64,000 nt of DNA from Parietaria judaica (GCA_954871525.1 OX940862.1:44943732-45007731), one strand, 5' to 3'. Counted from the stretch's first letter, positions 46,266 through 58,634 are shown. Numbers and translations are program-made. Notes: a model not told the origin generated them from the letters alone.

Positions 46266-48344
46266 ATGAGTGATATCCAAGTTGTCGAAGGAATTAAGAA
46301 ACTCAACAACAACAATACAGAACATGGGCAACATGCATGATGTCCTATTTTCATGGACAAGACCTTTGGGAGGTCATTGGCGGAAGTGAAACTACGCCAC
46401 CGGAAAATATGCTAACGACATCTTGCGCAAATGAGAATCAAAGCAGGCGAAGCGACGTTTTTCCTGAAGACCAATTTTGAAGAAGAGATATTGGAGTACA
46501 TTCGAGACGAAGAAACGCCAAAAGACATATGGGACACGTTAACGATGTTTTTGTCACAGAAGAAATATGCGAGGCTACAACTCTTTTAGAACGAGCTACT
46601 ATTAATCTCACAACGCGACATGACGACTGCTTAGTATTTTCACAAGGTCAAGTCCATATGTCGTGAGATTAGCAATCTAGATCCTAAGTCCATCGTTGGA
46701 GAGGCTTGTATGAAGAGGATCATCATCCACGGGTTGACACTAGAGTATCAAAGCTTCGTGATAGTTGTACAAGAATGTCATGTTAAACCATCACTTGTAA
46801 ATTTAAAGAATGTTCCAGCAAGACAAGAAGCGATGGCTAAGTAAATGGGAGGCATGACACTGAATAATTAAGAGGACAAGAAGCTCAGGCTCACGCATGA
46901 AGAATGGATGGCCAAGAAGAAGAAGAATCATAGAGTTAAGTCTTCTTTAAGCTCGTCGAATCGTAGCGGCCGAGGAAAAGGGCGAGGTCATTATATGCGA
47001 GGTTACGACAACAACTCACCTTGCAAGGAAGACACCACGACCCAAAGAGACAAGAGTATAATGAAGTTCTACAATTGTCTAAATCTCGGGCACTACGCAT
47101 CAGAGGGCCGCTGTAAGAAGCACGACGAGTAAGCAAATCTGACGAGATTCCACGAATACGAGCCCATGCTGATATTCTCCCAGCAAGAGAAGAACATTGA
47201 AGCTTGAAGAGACATGGAGACGATACATGTAGGTGAGAGAGACGGCGAGCCCAGGCGAGAATTAGTGAGAGAGATGACCGAGCTGGAGGAGCCAGCAGAT
47301 GTGAAGTCGAGCCCATAGCTCAAGCTGGTGATAGTTGAGAAGAGTACCGACCCAGAGAAGATGGCCAGCGAAACGCTAATGCTTATCAAGGACAAGGTTA
47401 TTGCGAACCTCCTGGTAGATAGAGAAAAGAAAGTCTATAGGGACGTCTGGTATTTAGACAGTGGTGCGAGAAACCACAAGAGAGGAGATCAAGCAAAATT
47501 TGAAGAGCTTAATGAGAAAATCACAGGGTGTGTAAAGCTTGGCGATGAATCAATCATCTAAATCAGATACAGAGGGTCCATCCTATTGTAGTGCAAGAAC
47601 GGGGACCATCATCTGTTGATCCAAGTGTACTACATCCTGAAGCTGAAGATCATCAGTCTCGATTAGATGACGAAGGTCGGCAACATAGTGGTGATGGTTG
47701 GCTCGTACTTGAACACGTGGATCTAGAGTGGCGCCCTCTTAATGAAGGTGAAGATAACGCCAAAGAGGTTGTACAAGATACTCATGGAGACGGGCCAACC
47801 CGTCTGCTTAATGGCGTCCGTAGTAGATCCTTCTTGGTTGTGCCACGCACAACTTGGGCACGTAAACTTCTATACAATCAAGATGATGGGATAAAAGACG
47901 ATGGCATTTAGGGCACTAAAGATTGAACACCCTAATTAGCTGTGTGAATGTTGCATGGTCGTGAAACAGGAGAGGGTTCCATTCTTGATCGAGGCCAAGT
48001 TTTAGGGCGAGCGACCCCTCCAATTGGTGCATGTTGACTTGTGTGGTCCAATTAACTTAGCCACCATAGCCGGAAACAAGTACTTACTTTTGCTTGTTGA
48101 TGATTACACCAGTTGGATGTGGGTTTATACACACAAGGAGAAGAGTGGAGCCTTTAAAGTCTTTAAGAAGTTCAATAGGCTTGTGGATAATCGGTACGAA
48201 CATAGGTTGAAAACCTTGAGAACTAACCAAAGTGGAGAGTTCACGTCCCAACAGTTCGGAGAGTTCTGCGATGAAGACAGAGTCGAACACCACCTTAATG
48301 TACAAGATACGCCCCAACAAAAAGAAAAGTTGCATAAAATTTAA
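46266..48344 (+). pseudogene. Ivana-like Copia gag-protease-integrase (5' half), broken
   Basis: Plus-strand polyprotein relic that starts MSDIQVVEGIKKLNNNN. The gag core is AGEATFFLKTNFEEEILEYI, TPKDIWDTL, ISQRDMTTA.YFHKVKSICRE and MKRIIIHGL. A basic segment (RSGRGKGRG) and a zinc knuckle CLNLGHYASEGRC (47,075-47,113) follow. The protease is recognisable at WYLDSGARNHKRGD (47,450-47,490, active-site DSG). The pre-integrase segment is LCHAQLGHVNF (about 47,840-47,870), and the integrase core is LVHVDLCGPI..KYLLLLVDDYTSWMWVY to DTPQQ. Many stops occur (about 46,338, 46,588, 46,843, 47,132, 47,204, 47,316, 47,560 and 48,003). It ends at 48,344, just after TPQQ, where a reversed LTR begins. The matching 3' half of such an element is at 1-1,903. 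Confidence 0.9.
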
Positions 48345-49535
48345 TTTACAACAACATGGTGCTGTTAGAAAATCTAAATTCTAACTTTATTTTTATCAGT
48401 TAATTTCGTTTACCAAAATATGATACTTTTGCCACGCTAATGATAAAACTATCTGACGTCTGACACTGACTTGTCAGTTTTATAAGTCAAACCAAATGAT
48501 TAAACATTATCCATAATGTATTTTAATCACGTACGCATCATCCGTTACGGATCTATCCTGGGTACCATGGACCCGTATCACTTAAGCTCCAACGAACTGC
48601 TAGTTGTTCGTCAAACCTCGAAATTATTCCACTATAGACCCGAGGCTGCACTCTTTACTGCTACGGTATATATTATTCCCTTATATCCGCAGGGTGTCCA
48701 TTGATACAATCAAATTCGGGTTATTGTCCTTTCACTTGATGACTCACACATGAGCAGGCGGTTTTTACCATAATGCCCCTCATTGCATTTTCATCGTTGA
48801 CTCAGTCTGTAATATTATGAGCAACCCACTTATGGTTTCGATTCATAAGTTGCGCACGGGTACCTCTCACTTCTCACCACTAACAATCAAGGGAATCAGC
48901 ATGACTCTGAAGAGAGCTGTGTGATGCACATGTCTATGATCAAGCTATCCTTACTACTGACTATCATGTTCCCAAAATAATAGTGTTGGGAACATCAGTA
49001 ATATCTTGTGTTCTTTAATGGTTAAATCAAAGAACATTCAAGCCAGCAGCTCGGACTCATGATCACTCAGGACTTAGAACTAATATCCATTTGATCATCA
49101 TTTTGTGACTCAACTACAAGTTATCAGTGACGGTTTTATATGTAACTTCTTGAGTTTAAGTCAGGTCCAGTCCAGTATGAAGACACTTCATACTTAATGC
49201 ACTTCTAGTTAGTGTGACACACACACATAATCAGAATAGGATTGTCACTTAGTCACATTAATGACCTTACACGATTAATGAGCTCCCACCCAGTTAATCA
49301 GGTCACGGACATTTTAAATTCATTTATTATGATTATTAATTCTTCCTCACATCGACTATGTTGTGATAGTAATAACATTATTGCATCCCTTATGAACTAA
49401 GGAATCAAACATTCTATTTTACTCTACCAGAAACTATAATAAGATTAACATAATAAGTATCATCTTTATTCAACGACTTGTCGTAATCTTTTACAAATGG
49501 ATAAATATCTTGTTTAAGGACACATATGTCTAACA
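48345..49535 (-). mobile_element. Angela-type Copia LTR (copy E), first 1.2 kb, reversed
   Basis: The minus-strand start at 49,535 is TGTTAGACATATGTGTCC. It runs through the blocks of copy D (for example GTCATGCTGATTCCC, TGAGAAGTGAGAGG, GGTCCATGGTACCC) and is truncated at 48,345, in the middle of the LTR, against integrase sequence. ORF 48,516-48,704 is incidental. Confidence 0.85.
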
Positions 49536-49559
49536 AAAATTTTTATAACATTACTCTTA

Positions 49560-51704
49560 ATAAAGAAGGCACTTATTATGATAATCTTTTTTATAGTTCT
49601 TTATGTATAATTGAATGTATATCCATAGTTCATAATGGAATGCAATTGTAATCTATCCATCACACCGGATTCAATGTGAGGAAGAATTGATAGATGCAAT
49701 AAATGAACTTAAATGTATCTATGACTTAAATAAGCGGGTGGGAGCCTCTTAATTGATAAAGTCATTCATGCGACTAAATGGAGAAAATCCTATTCTGGAT
49801 AGATATGTGTGTCATAACCGTTAAGTGCATTAAGTACGAAGTGTCTTTATACTGGATAGGACTTGACTAAGTTCTAAGTGTTGCTCAACTAAGACTGTCA
49901 CTAATAACTTTGAACTAAGTCGTAAAAGATGATCAAATGGTAATTACTCTATATCCTGAAGTGATCTTGAACCCTGACTGTGAGCTTGATTGTTCTTTGA
50001 TTTGCTAGTTTAAGAACACAACATAACGCTGCTCCCAAAGCCGTTATATTGGGAACATGATAGTCGACAGGGAAGGGTAGCTCGATCACAGATACAGATA
50101 TCACATAGCTTTTTACTAAGTCAAGATGATTCCCGGAATTGTCCGTCGTGAGAAGTAGTACGGGACTCATGCGCAGCTTACATCTCAAAATCGTAAGTGA
50201 GTTGTCTACAATATCACTGATGGAATTCATGAAGAAAAGCACTGAGGGGTTAAACGGTAAAACATCTGCTCAAGTGTGAATCATCAAGTGAAAGATTAAT
50301 CACTGGAATTTGATTATATTACTGGACACTTTAAGATAAAAGGAATATATTATTCGCATCACCAAAGAGTACAGCTTCGGGTTTTTAGTGGTTTAACACA
50401 GGGGTTAACGGATCAATCCGTTGGAGCTTAAGTGATGTGGGTCCATGGTCCCCAGGATAGCTCTGTAAAGGACTAATCGTACAATTAGAATATTTGTTAC
50501 TGTAATTTATGATAGGAATATTGAAACTAAAGGTTGTGTCAAGTTTTGGAAAGTTTCAAAACGTTGCGGCAAAAGAACCTACAGTTTGCCCAAGAAATAG
50601 CTTATCAGAGATATTCAAAACTAGAAGAAATTGTCAACATAAATGTTGTATTAAAATCAATTCTAAGAGTTTTTCCTTCTATGAGTTTTTGTGTAATATC
50701 TACGGATAAAAAGATATGAATTATAGATCGTGACAAGAGGTTGTGTTAATTCATGAGAATTACTTAAATATAAAATTAATGGGCTAGGTCCATTGGATTT
50801 AATCTTAACTGATAGTAAGAAAGGAAATTTTACCAAGCAATGGTGGATAGGCCCACTAGGTATTTCCTTATCATATTTTAATAAAAGATTAATTATGTTA
50901 ATTATCTTGATAAACATATAAGGTAAGATTTTGAATCATGGAAATAGCCAAGCTTGGTTACCAAGCAATAAGTAGGCGATTTCAAACATGATAGAAATCG
51001 ATATTTATATGTTATGGTAATTTAAGATACTAATTAATCGTATTCAAATATGGTATTAATCTAAATTGAATAAATAAGAATTGTATCATGAATATTAATT
51101 GTGCACGAATCACAAGAACTTGATTTGCAAGTTTTAAATAAATATTTATATTGCATATGAATAAATATTGATTGATTCATAATATTATTTAATTGATAGG
51201 TTATTTACAAATAAGAAAAAGATTGATAAATCATGAATCACCTAATTTAATTTAATTGGAATTAATTCTTGATTAAAAATAATGATAGAAATCGCATAAA
51301 CCTATTCATGGAATGGGATTGGATTTCTTGGTATTTTATTTAATTAAAGAAAATGTATTCCCTTGATTAAAGTAAAATGAAATCGAATTGGCCTAAAGTG
51401 GGTAACATTTGATTTTCATGATACATATTTAAATCATATGAAATTAAATCTTAGGTATTTTAATCATCATAATTTCGACACCTATCTAAATGGGAAGGTT
51501 GGAATTGGTTCTTGATTGATTTATAATTAACACTAATTAGGGTTGATTGATTTGTAATTGACACTAATTAAGGTGGATTGATTAATATAAAATTGGAAGT
51601 AATGTGTGCATGCCCTTTTACTAGAAATACAAGGCATAGGCATCACATTCTCACAACACTCTCACATGCAAAACTCGAGTTCTCTTTCTCAAAGAAGCTC
51701 TCGA

Positions 51705-51743
<39 letters not shown>

Positions 51744-52236
51744 GAAATTCGGCTAGCCTACAAGCAACGAAGTTTGTCAAGAAAAGCCCACGCTTTGTGT
51801 GCGAGGAAGTTCTAGAGAATATCCCGGAAGGCTTTGGGAGTTTACTTGTCGTCTCAGAAGTCGTGCGGAAGCTCTGCTCAACCTCCCTAGGCGCATTCTC
51901 AAAGTTCGGCGGAAGCTCTGCCCAAATTCAGAAAGCGCAGTGGAAGTCATCGTGAGAATTAGGCACGACCTTATGCATTGGGTAAATAAATCCAAAACTA
52001 TTTTATTGCTTTATTTATTTCCTTGACTAGAATTAATAATTACGTGTTTGAACAAATAACTAATGAATTAAGCGATCGGATCTCTGTTATCTTGGTGCTC
52101 GATTCTACAAAAAGGAAGTAACTTCGGAAAGTGTAAAGTGGGCCTTTCCGTGTAAAACAAATTTTTAAAGGTTACCCCGATGGATCGAGGGCCCATCACG
52201 AGATATGATGAAAGGGACATTTATATTTTCCCAACA
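49560..52236 (+). mobile_element. Angela-type Copia LTR (copy F), near full length
   Basis: Plus orientation, immediately head to head with copy E. It lacks only the first 30-60 bp and ends TTTTCCCAACA at 52,236. Sequence drift from the other copies is marked. No primer-binding site follows 52,236, so it is a solo or 3' LTR. The CT microsatellite at 51,709-51,742 lies in its leader. ORFs 51,578-52,026 are incidental. Confidence 0.8.
51709..51742. repeat. (CT)n microsatellite
   Basis: About 16 CT units in the LTR leader, expanded from the shorter CTCTCTCT tract seen in sister LTRs. Confidence 0.9.
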
Positions 52237-52924
52237 CTTACATCGTCACGTAAGTAGTAAAACCAGGAGTATACCGGCAAGCCACTCCAGAAGGGACGAG
52301 ACTCTTACGGAGCTGGAACGCCATGCACTTGCAGAAATACTACGCCTAACCTGACCTAACCGGTCTCCCATGAACTACGCAATGACTTGATCCCTAAATA
52401 CGGGGTATGAAGGCAGCGCGCCTAATAATGGGCACAGTCTCACTCCGAAACTCAAACCAAATTTTTCCAACCTTTACAAAGTACAAAATAGGAAAATCCA
52501 TATCATTGAGGTAAAAAAAATAACCTTTTTCTAAGGCAACAAGCTTGCCGGGTAGCATACCTACATCCTGAGGTAACAAGCCTACCGGTTAACAGACCCA
52601 TCATCTAAGGCAACAAGCCTAACCGGGTAACAAACCCACTCGCTAAAAACAACTAAATTAATCTAGCGATAGACCTTCGGTCTACGAACATATCCATTTC
52701 AGGAACAAAGCCTATGAACAAGTATAAAGACTGGAAAAAATGATTGTTGAGCAACTAGTCGACCCCTGCTACAAGGTAAACAGTCTTTTTCCAAAAGCCC
52801 GAACCGCAGTAAGATCCAAACCGTACAAGAAAAGGGTTCAAGCCGTCGTAGAATTGCCCATAGAAATAGAAATTGTTCTGGCCTTAGGCCTTACTCACAT
52901 AAAAACATGAGGGACTTGTCTAGG
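52237..52924 (+). other. Third Tat/Gypsy element: 3' untranslated region
   Basis: Noncoding interval between copy F and the antisense ORF. It holds the tandem repeat at 52,531-52,645. The upstream gag-pol of this element is absent from the window. Confidence 0.5.
52531..52645. repeat. 37-bp tandem repeat, three units
   Basis: Units at 52,531, 52,568 and 52,605 share CTAAGGCAACAAGCCTNCCGGGTAACA with a few changes, plus a degenerate unit just upstream. The location between pol and the 3' LTR is where Tat elements commonly carry tandem repeats. Confidence 0.8.
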
Positions 52925-55900
52925 CGTCAATCCGGATGACATCCACGATCTCTTCCTCTCATTCATTCTCTTCACCGTCTAGGTCTTCTTGCTCGGTCAA
53001 CTCTTCGGTCACGACCTCATCGACTGCGGGCTCCTCAAGGGAAGGCTCTTCGATGATGGGCTCTTTGGCGACTGGCTGCTTGAGCTGGGCGCTCTGTTCT
53101 ACAAAGGGGAGCTCGGTCGATTCCATATCGTGAGACATGGCCGGAGAACCTATCATCGACACCGGTGTCCCTCCAAAAGAGCTTGGTAATGAACCAAGTT
53201 GCCTTCTAGGACCTCCTTCTTGGCCGCAAAATCAGTGACCTTGCCGTCAATCATGTCCTAGACCAACTCAAGGCACCCTTTCGCTTGGTCGAGGCAGCAA
53301 TTGTCGGCAGCCATACCTTTGTACCATTTGATCAGCACGTCCCTTTCTTTCACCCTTCGGCGATATCGGGAGCGAACAAGATTATTCTCTGCCTCACGGT
53401 CAAATGATTGTTTTTGGGCCTCACCCAATTTGGCGATAAGGCGCTCGACGTCTTCCTTCAAGGCCGCCGCCTCTTCCCTTTTCTTTCTGGCCTTCTCTTC
53501 GGCCTGCCCTCTAGCCGCATCAAAGCGGAGAATCTCCATACAAGCTATTTCACTCGCCTTCTCGGCCTCCTCGACCAACCGGGTAGCATTTTTCTGCTTC
53601 TCCCAAAGATCTTCGGCCGTGTTCACCAAGCCTTTTATCCTAGCCTCGGAGGAAACAACCCTGCGGTTCAAGACTTCCACCTGATCGCACCTCGCCCGGA
53701 TAGACGCAACCACATCCTCCAACTCCCTCTCCTTCTGAGCAAGCTTCTCGACAGCTCCAGCCTCTTCCAGAGCCTTCTCCAGTTGGTCCTCATAATCAAG
53801 CACCAAGTCGTTTATAGTCGCTCTGAGTTGCACGTTCAAAAAATAGAGTTTGAAAATTTTATCAATAAAAAATAGAATGAAGACAAATAGAGGTCTAGAA
53901 ATCTAGCGAGTACTACGTGAACCGTCATCAACGAGACTGCCTTGTAGATCGGCTTCTTAGCAATACGCCTAGGGACCCTACCGACCCCATCATTAAGCTA
54001 ACCCCACCATTCATAAGCTGCCGAAGAAGGCCGGCCGCAACATTGGGTGCCTTGTGGAGACCTTTGTACCCATGTCAAGTGCACCCGGCCTTGCTGGTGA
54101 CCTTTTTCTCTTTTTCATTGCCCGCTCTCTAGGCACATTTTCCCCAGCCTTACTCCCAATCACTCGGATAAATGACCCTATCTTTCCACCCTTCTTACCC
54201 CGGAAAGGCTCCTGGGAGCTAGGGCTGTGCATAAAACCCGAAAATGCGGGTTTTAAACCGAAACCGGACCGAATCTGATTTGAAAAAAACCGAAACCGAA
54301 TTAAAACCGGGTTAAACCGAAACCGAATTTTTTAAAACCCGCAACCGGGATAAACCGGTTCCGGGTTCTGGGGTTTGAGTTATAAAACCCGGAACCCGGT
54401 TAGTACGTTACTAAAACCCGGTTTTTTTAATTAAATATTTAATTTATATTTATAATTTTTTAAATTAGTAGTGTGATAAAAAATGAAAAATAGAAACTCA
54501 CATTATTGTTGTGTTTAGAACCGGTTTGGATTATTGCTGTGTTTGGATTATTGTTGTGTTTAGAACCGGTTTTTATTATATTTATGTCTTTAAATTGTTT
54601 TTTCTGTTTTTTTTATTTCTGGTTTAAAAACCGAGTTTTAAAAAAAACGGATTTAAAACCCAAACCGGAATAAAATTCGGATTCGGGTTTTGAAACCGGG
54701 TTTTAATTTTAAAACCGGGTAATAAACCGAACCCGGATTTCCAAGTTTTCTATTTTAAAAACCGGTTCTGGGTTTAAAAAGTGAAAACCCGGAAATCCGG
54801 GTTTTAAAAAAAAGAAACGGGTTTTGGACCCGGTTGCAGCCCTACTGGGAGCGATGACGGTCGGATGAGGCTCTTTCCCTTGACCTTCTCCAAGGCCTTG
54901 GGAGCTTCCCTCGGAGCCAAGTTTCCCCTTGCCTTTTTTCGGGCTTCAGAATCGCCCCCTTCACGCGATCGCTTCATCGCAGCATCCGCATCCGTCGTGG
55001 AACAGACTGCGTCCCGGTAAGGACGAGTCACGTCTTTGGAAGGAAGGATAGGAGTCAGAGGACGGGTATTTCTATCCTCTGAAACCCTCCCCAAAGGTGT
55101 GGCCTCCGTGGTGCTATCCCCATCGTCGGATAGCTCGACAAAATTCTTCGCATGATCCGCCTGCGAGGCAACTTCAACAAGAGCCTCCTCAGCAAGAGCC
55201 TGCGAGGCAACTTCAGCAAGAGCCTCCTCAACCCTCTTCTCCGCCTATTGACGGATAACTCCTTGAGCAGTGCAGCCGCACCAACTTGGATCTCTCTCGC
55301 TTACTGCGGCGCCGAGCTAGATGCACTTGCCTGTTCCTCATACCTTATCATCGCGGGGAGACACACGCCCTTAGGACGAGCAGCTTCCATCTCTTCTGCA
55401 CGTAAAAATTTTACACTTAGTGAGAAAACCAAAAGCGGGCGAGATAATTAAGTCTTAGGAAAGAAACCTTACTCGGAAGATCGAGGGCGTTGTTATCGTA
55501 CGCGATAAACTCCTCTTCGTCTTTCTCCAGCCACAACCCAACAGAATCGAATCTATGTTGCGTGAACGTTGACAAAAATTCTGGACCGTGAAAAATAGAC
55601 TTTTCTTTAAAGCCCTCCACTCGTCCGTTATAGGAAGAGACTTAGGCTTCTTGGGATCCTCAACTGCACCAAAAAATACGAAAATCAACAAAGGTAGATA
55701 AAAACCCGGATAGAAATTTAAGACCCCCTCCCCACATTGTCACCTATCTCATGAACCCATACATTCTTGTATGACGGCCAGGACCCAAGTGTTTTCTGAC
55801 CGGTCAGAAAAAAGAAATATTTGTGGGTCCATGTGCTCTCCTTCTTAGGAAGACCGTCAATATCTCCCCCTCTTTAAAGGATAGAAAAAACCTACCCTTG

Positions 55901-56340
55901 GCCTAACCGTTGGCCTTAACTACCAAGCCCGTCAACAGAATCTGAAGTGTAAGCAAATACAAACACTCATGGGCCCGGACAAGCAAGGCCATCAAGACCC
56001 GGAAGGAATGAGGACTAAAATTCCGTATAGAAACACCTAAGTGGGAGATATATTTTAGAACGAGCTCGGGAATAGGAAATTTAAGCCCCCTGTACTAAAA
56101 GAACCTTTCATAGACGCAAACCCACTCGTCTATGTTCTGTTCGTCAACATGTTCATTCAGACTCGGCAACCTAAGTGAAACCCTTGATGAACAGGGAAAC
56201 CCTAGAAAAACTCTAAGAACAATCTCAAGAAAAAAATCGAAAGAAATCCTAATCTAGAACCCAGAAACTCTAATAGCAAACTCGAACGAAGGCAGAGAAG
56301 AAAAGAAAAATGTGGAAGACACCTAGACACGAAGAACACC
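52925..56340 (-). pseudogene. Tat-lineage antisense ORF (PF04195-like N-part, coiled-coil C-part), interrupted
   Basis: Minus-strand gene antisense to the element, with several exons and interruptions. From the N-side, the 55,950-55,750 region reads GRFFLSFKEGEIDGLPKKES and WTHKYFFLTG, the typical central motif of plant gypsy-type transposase-domain proteins. It is followed by PITDEWRALKKS (55,691-55,455). A basic segment comes next (54,804-55,094, KRSREGGDSEARKKARGN), then KKRKRSPARPGALDMGTKVS (54,232-54,011). An intact 193-codon coiled-coil exon spans 53,258-53,839 (EDQLEKALEEAGAVEKLAQK through ALKEDVERLIAKLGEAQKQ). The acidic tail is at 52,959-53,162 (EEPSLEEPAVDEVVTEE). A hAT MITE splits it at 54,220-54,844. 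The CT-rich 5' region (56,340-56,450) with CTATTTATAC could be its own promoter. Function is unknown; it is only known as an accessory gene of Tat elements. Confidence 0.7.
54212..54852. mobile_element. hAT-type MITE with perfect 8-bp target duplication
   Basis: A 625-bp element (54,220-54,844) with terminal inverted repeats TAGGGCTG / CAGCCCTA, flanked by CTGGGAGC on both sides (54,212-54,219 and 54,845-54,852). The TIR type and 8-bp duplication indicate the hAT superfamily. The interior has no ORF and consists largely of AAACCGG, AACCCGG and CCGGTTT motifs in both orientations. It is inserted in the antisense ORF of the Tat element. Confidence 0.93.
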
Positions 56341-56930
56341 CTCACGGAGCGATGATTGCGGTAGAAAAGCTTCTCTCTCTAAAAGACTCTTGCTTATCTC
56401 TCAAAAAAACCAAAAATGGTACTCGAATGCAAAGTGAAGTATAAATAGGAGAGAGAAAGGGGGTAGTTACCTTCGTCAAAGCGTAAGCCGGGTAGAACTG
56501 AAGAGACGTATCATAATGACGCACACTCGAATATTTATACTCTAAAAGCATCGTTGATCCTACGGTTAGAGTTTCCTTGAGATTCGTAACAAACATCATC
56601 CTACGTTTGCGATCAGCGAGCTACCCGGAGACACGTCAACACGACCAGCATGACAGCTGTGTCAGGAGAATGTGAAGAGTTTATTCTCTTCGAACTCTGC
56701 AAATCAGTACATGTGTCATAACTATTCCCGCCGAAAATTTGAAGCGACGGTTACAGCTTCAAAGACTCTATCTGTCCATTCAATCTTGAAATTATTCAAA
56801 TTCTGTCCGGATTATATAAATTTGCGACGAAAGTCATAATTAATTATGTCCAACACAAATTTTACATGATTTCATCAAGTTTATACTATAAAATATACTT
56901 AGTATTTTTTATAGTTGGGGGCTAACTATT
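56341..56930. other. Spacer between the antisense ORF and the Tat 3' LTR
   Basis: It contains CTATTTATAC on the minus strand near 56,440 (possible promoter of the antisense ORF). At its right end is a G-rich tract AGTTGGGGGCTAACTAT (about 56,914-56,930) that serves as the polypurine tract of the LTR. Confidence 0.55.
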
Positions 56931-57620
56931 GATGTACAAATTAGTCGTTATTTTAATACGACATAAAGTGCTAAGTTGTGAATCAATTAAAATTACAATA
57001 ATGATAAAGGCTTTAGAGAATGAAACCAACATTTGAAAAGGCCCACTCACAAAGCCCATCAGGACATTAGGGCAAGATGAGGCCCAAAGAATAACGAAGA
57101 AGGACAGAATCCGGCTCAAAAGCTAATGGTCAGTAACTTAGAAGAAGAAGGACAGAATCGTCATATTTCCTATCCGGCCATCCAATTCAAATTCAAGCTG
57201 GAGACCAGGAGCACGAAGTCAAGTCTTCAACGGACATATTTCAAACTCAATGAATAGTACGCAGTCGTGGGACACATGTCATCAAGGCTATTCCACCCGT
57301 TCAGCTTGAAAGAACAGCTCCAAGATTCCTGGAAGTCCAACGGGAAGAATTAAGGCCTGTAAATACGAAGCTCGACCTCAGATCAACACACACAACCCTG
57401 AGAGAATACATCGAGAGATGTTTGTCCGACATTTTTGCTTACTTCAAGATTTCTTTGTATTCTTTTCACTCTTTCCTTTTCTTCTATTCTCTTTGACGTG
57501 ATTCGCTGCCTGTAGCTGTCCGTCTATGTTTATTGTCGCAATAAACTAAAAGTATACGTAGTCAACTACCGCCTTGGGACGAACCTCTATAAAAAACCCT
57601 CGTCTCATTTATACTGCTTA
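56931..57620 (+). mobile_element. Tat/Gypsy 3' LTR (third element)
   Basis: Begins TGATGTACAAATTAG right after the G-rich tract. The second half has a CT-rich transcript-like region and a GTCGCAATAAACTA motif, and the end near CTCGTCTCATTTATACTGC is typical of Tat LTRs. The right boundary is approximate, because a TA/GA-rich microsatellite follows. Confidence 0.65.
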
Positions 57621-58312
57621 TATACATATATATATAGAGAGAGAGTGAACCGAGAGCTTGCAACGTGAGACATCGAATTCCACCAAATCATAATTCAACG
57701 AATATCACACACTCACAAGTCACACTGACTGTTTGAGGTGGGAAACCACATCAACAACAATCACTTTGACCAATTTTTCTTACATCACGAATATACAGCA
57801 CCGAACCTCCTCAATATTATATGGAAGCATAGAGTTGAAGTTGAATAAGACATAAATTTCATAAAATAAGCAAATAACTTAATAATAATATTTTAAAAGC
57901 ACTACATAATTAGTTATTAGTGGAATTTATTTTTAGTTAAGATAACTTCATAACTATGGAATGTTATATTTTATTTCTAGTGATATCATAATTATATATG
58001 TAATATTCTTATTTCTATACAGGATTATTAATTTATATATCAGGTGGGACCTATATACTTTTTCTTTTTAAATTATTTAATATATTTAGCGGATTATAAA
58101 TCTAGTTAGTTAGGCCTTAGCCGTGACCATATAAAATTATTATTTAACCTTAAAAATTATTATTTATAAAATTATTGATTTATCGTTTATTGAGTAATAC
58201 TTTTGCCAAAGTTATACTTTATCGGTGAGCTGAGCTTAGTCTCACTCCTTGCCAAGAGTCACTAACTTAAAAAACCTACGTGTCATAATATCTGGTGAGC
58301 TTAGTGTAATGG

Positions 58313-58313
<1 letters not shown>
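57621..58313. other. AT-rich intergenic sequence
   Basis: No gene, element end or structured repeat was recognised, apart from a short (TA)(GA) run at about 57,625-57,648. Confidence 0.5.

Positions 58314-58347
<34 letters not shown>
58314..58347. repeat. (TA)n microsatellite
   Basis: About 16 TA units directly left of the MITE at 58,353. Confidence 0.9.
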
Positions 58348-58352
<5 letters not shown>

Positions 58353-58353
<1 letters not shown>

Positions 58354-58634
58354 GGAGACTTCAGTTTGTATGTCCGGTAGAGCATGTATTTTTGAAAAAG
58401 TACCCGAGTTTGTTAAATTACAAAACTATGCCCCTAACACACTTTTTGTCTTTACATAAACACATTTAAACACTTTTAAACACTTTAAAATATGCTCCAA
58501 AAACTGTTAATGTATACATAAACACTTTTTGATTTTACATAAACACTTTTGGGGCATGGTTTTGTAATTTAACAAATTCGGGTACTTTTCTAAAAACACG
58601 CGCTGTCCGGGCATACAAACTGAAGTTTATACCC
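58353..58634. mobile_element. MITE with long terminal inverted repeats
   Basis: 282 bp whose two ends are inverted copies over about 75 bp. ACTTCAGTTTGTATGTCCGG at the left corresponds to CCGGGCATACAAACTGAAGT at the right, and both continue through AAGTACCCGAGTTTGTTAAAT and its complement. The outermost bases are GGG on one end and CCC on the other. No clear target-site duplication was found, so the superfamily is not assigned. The interior has several AAACACTTTT repeats. Confidence 0.8.

Noticed and set aside
53301..53875. Plus-strand ORFs of 127 and 155 codons
   Set aside because: They are the complement of the better supported minus-strand coiled-coil exon at 53,258-53,839.
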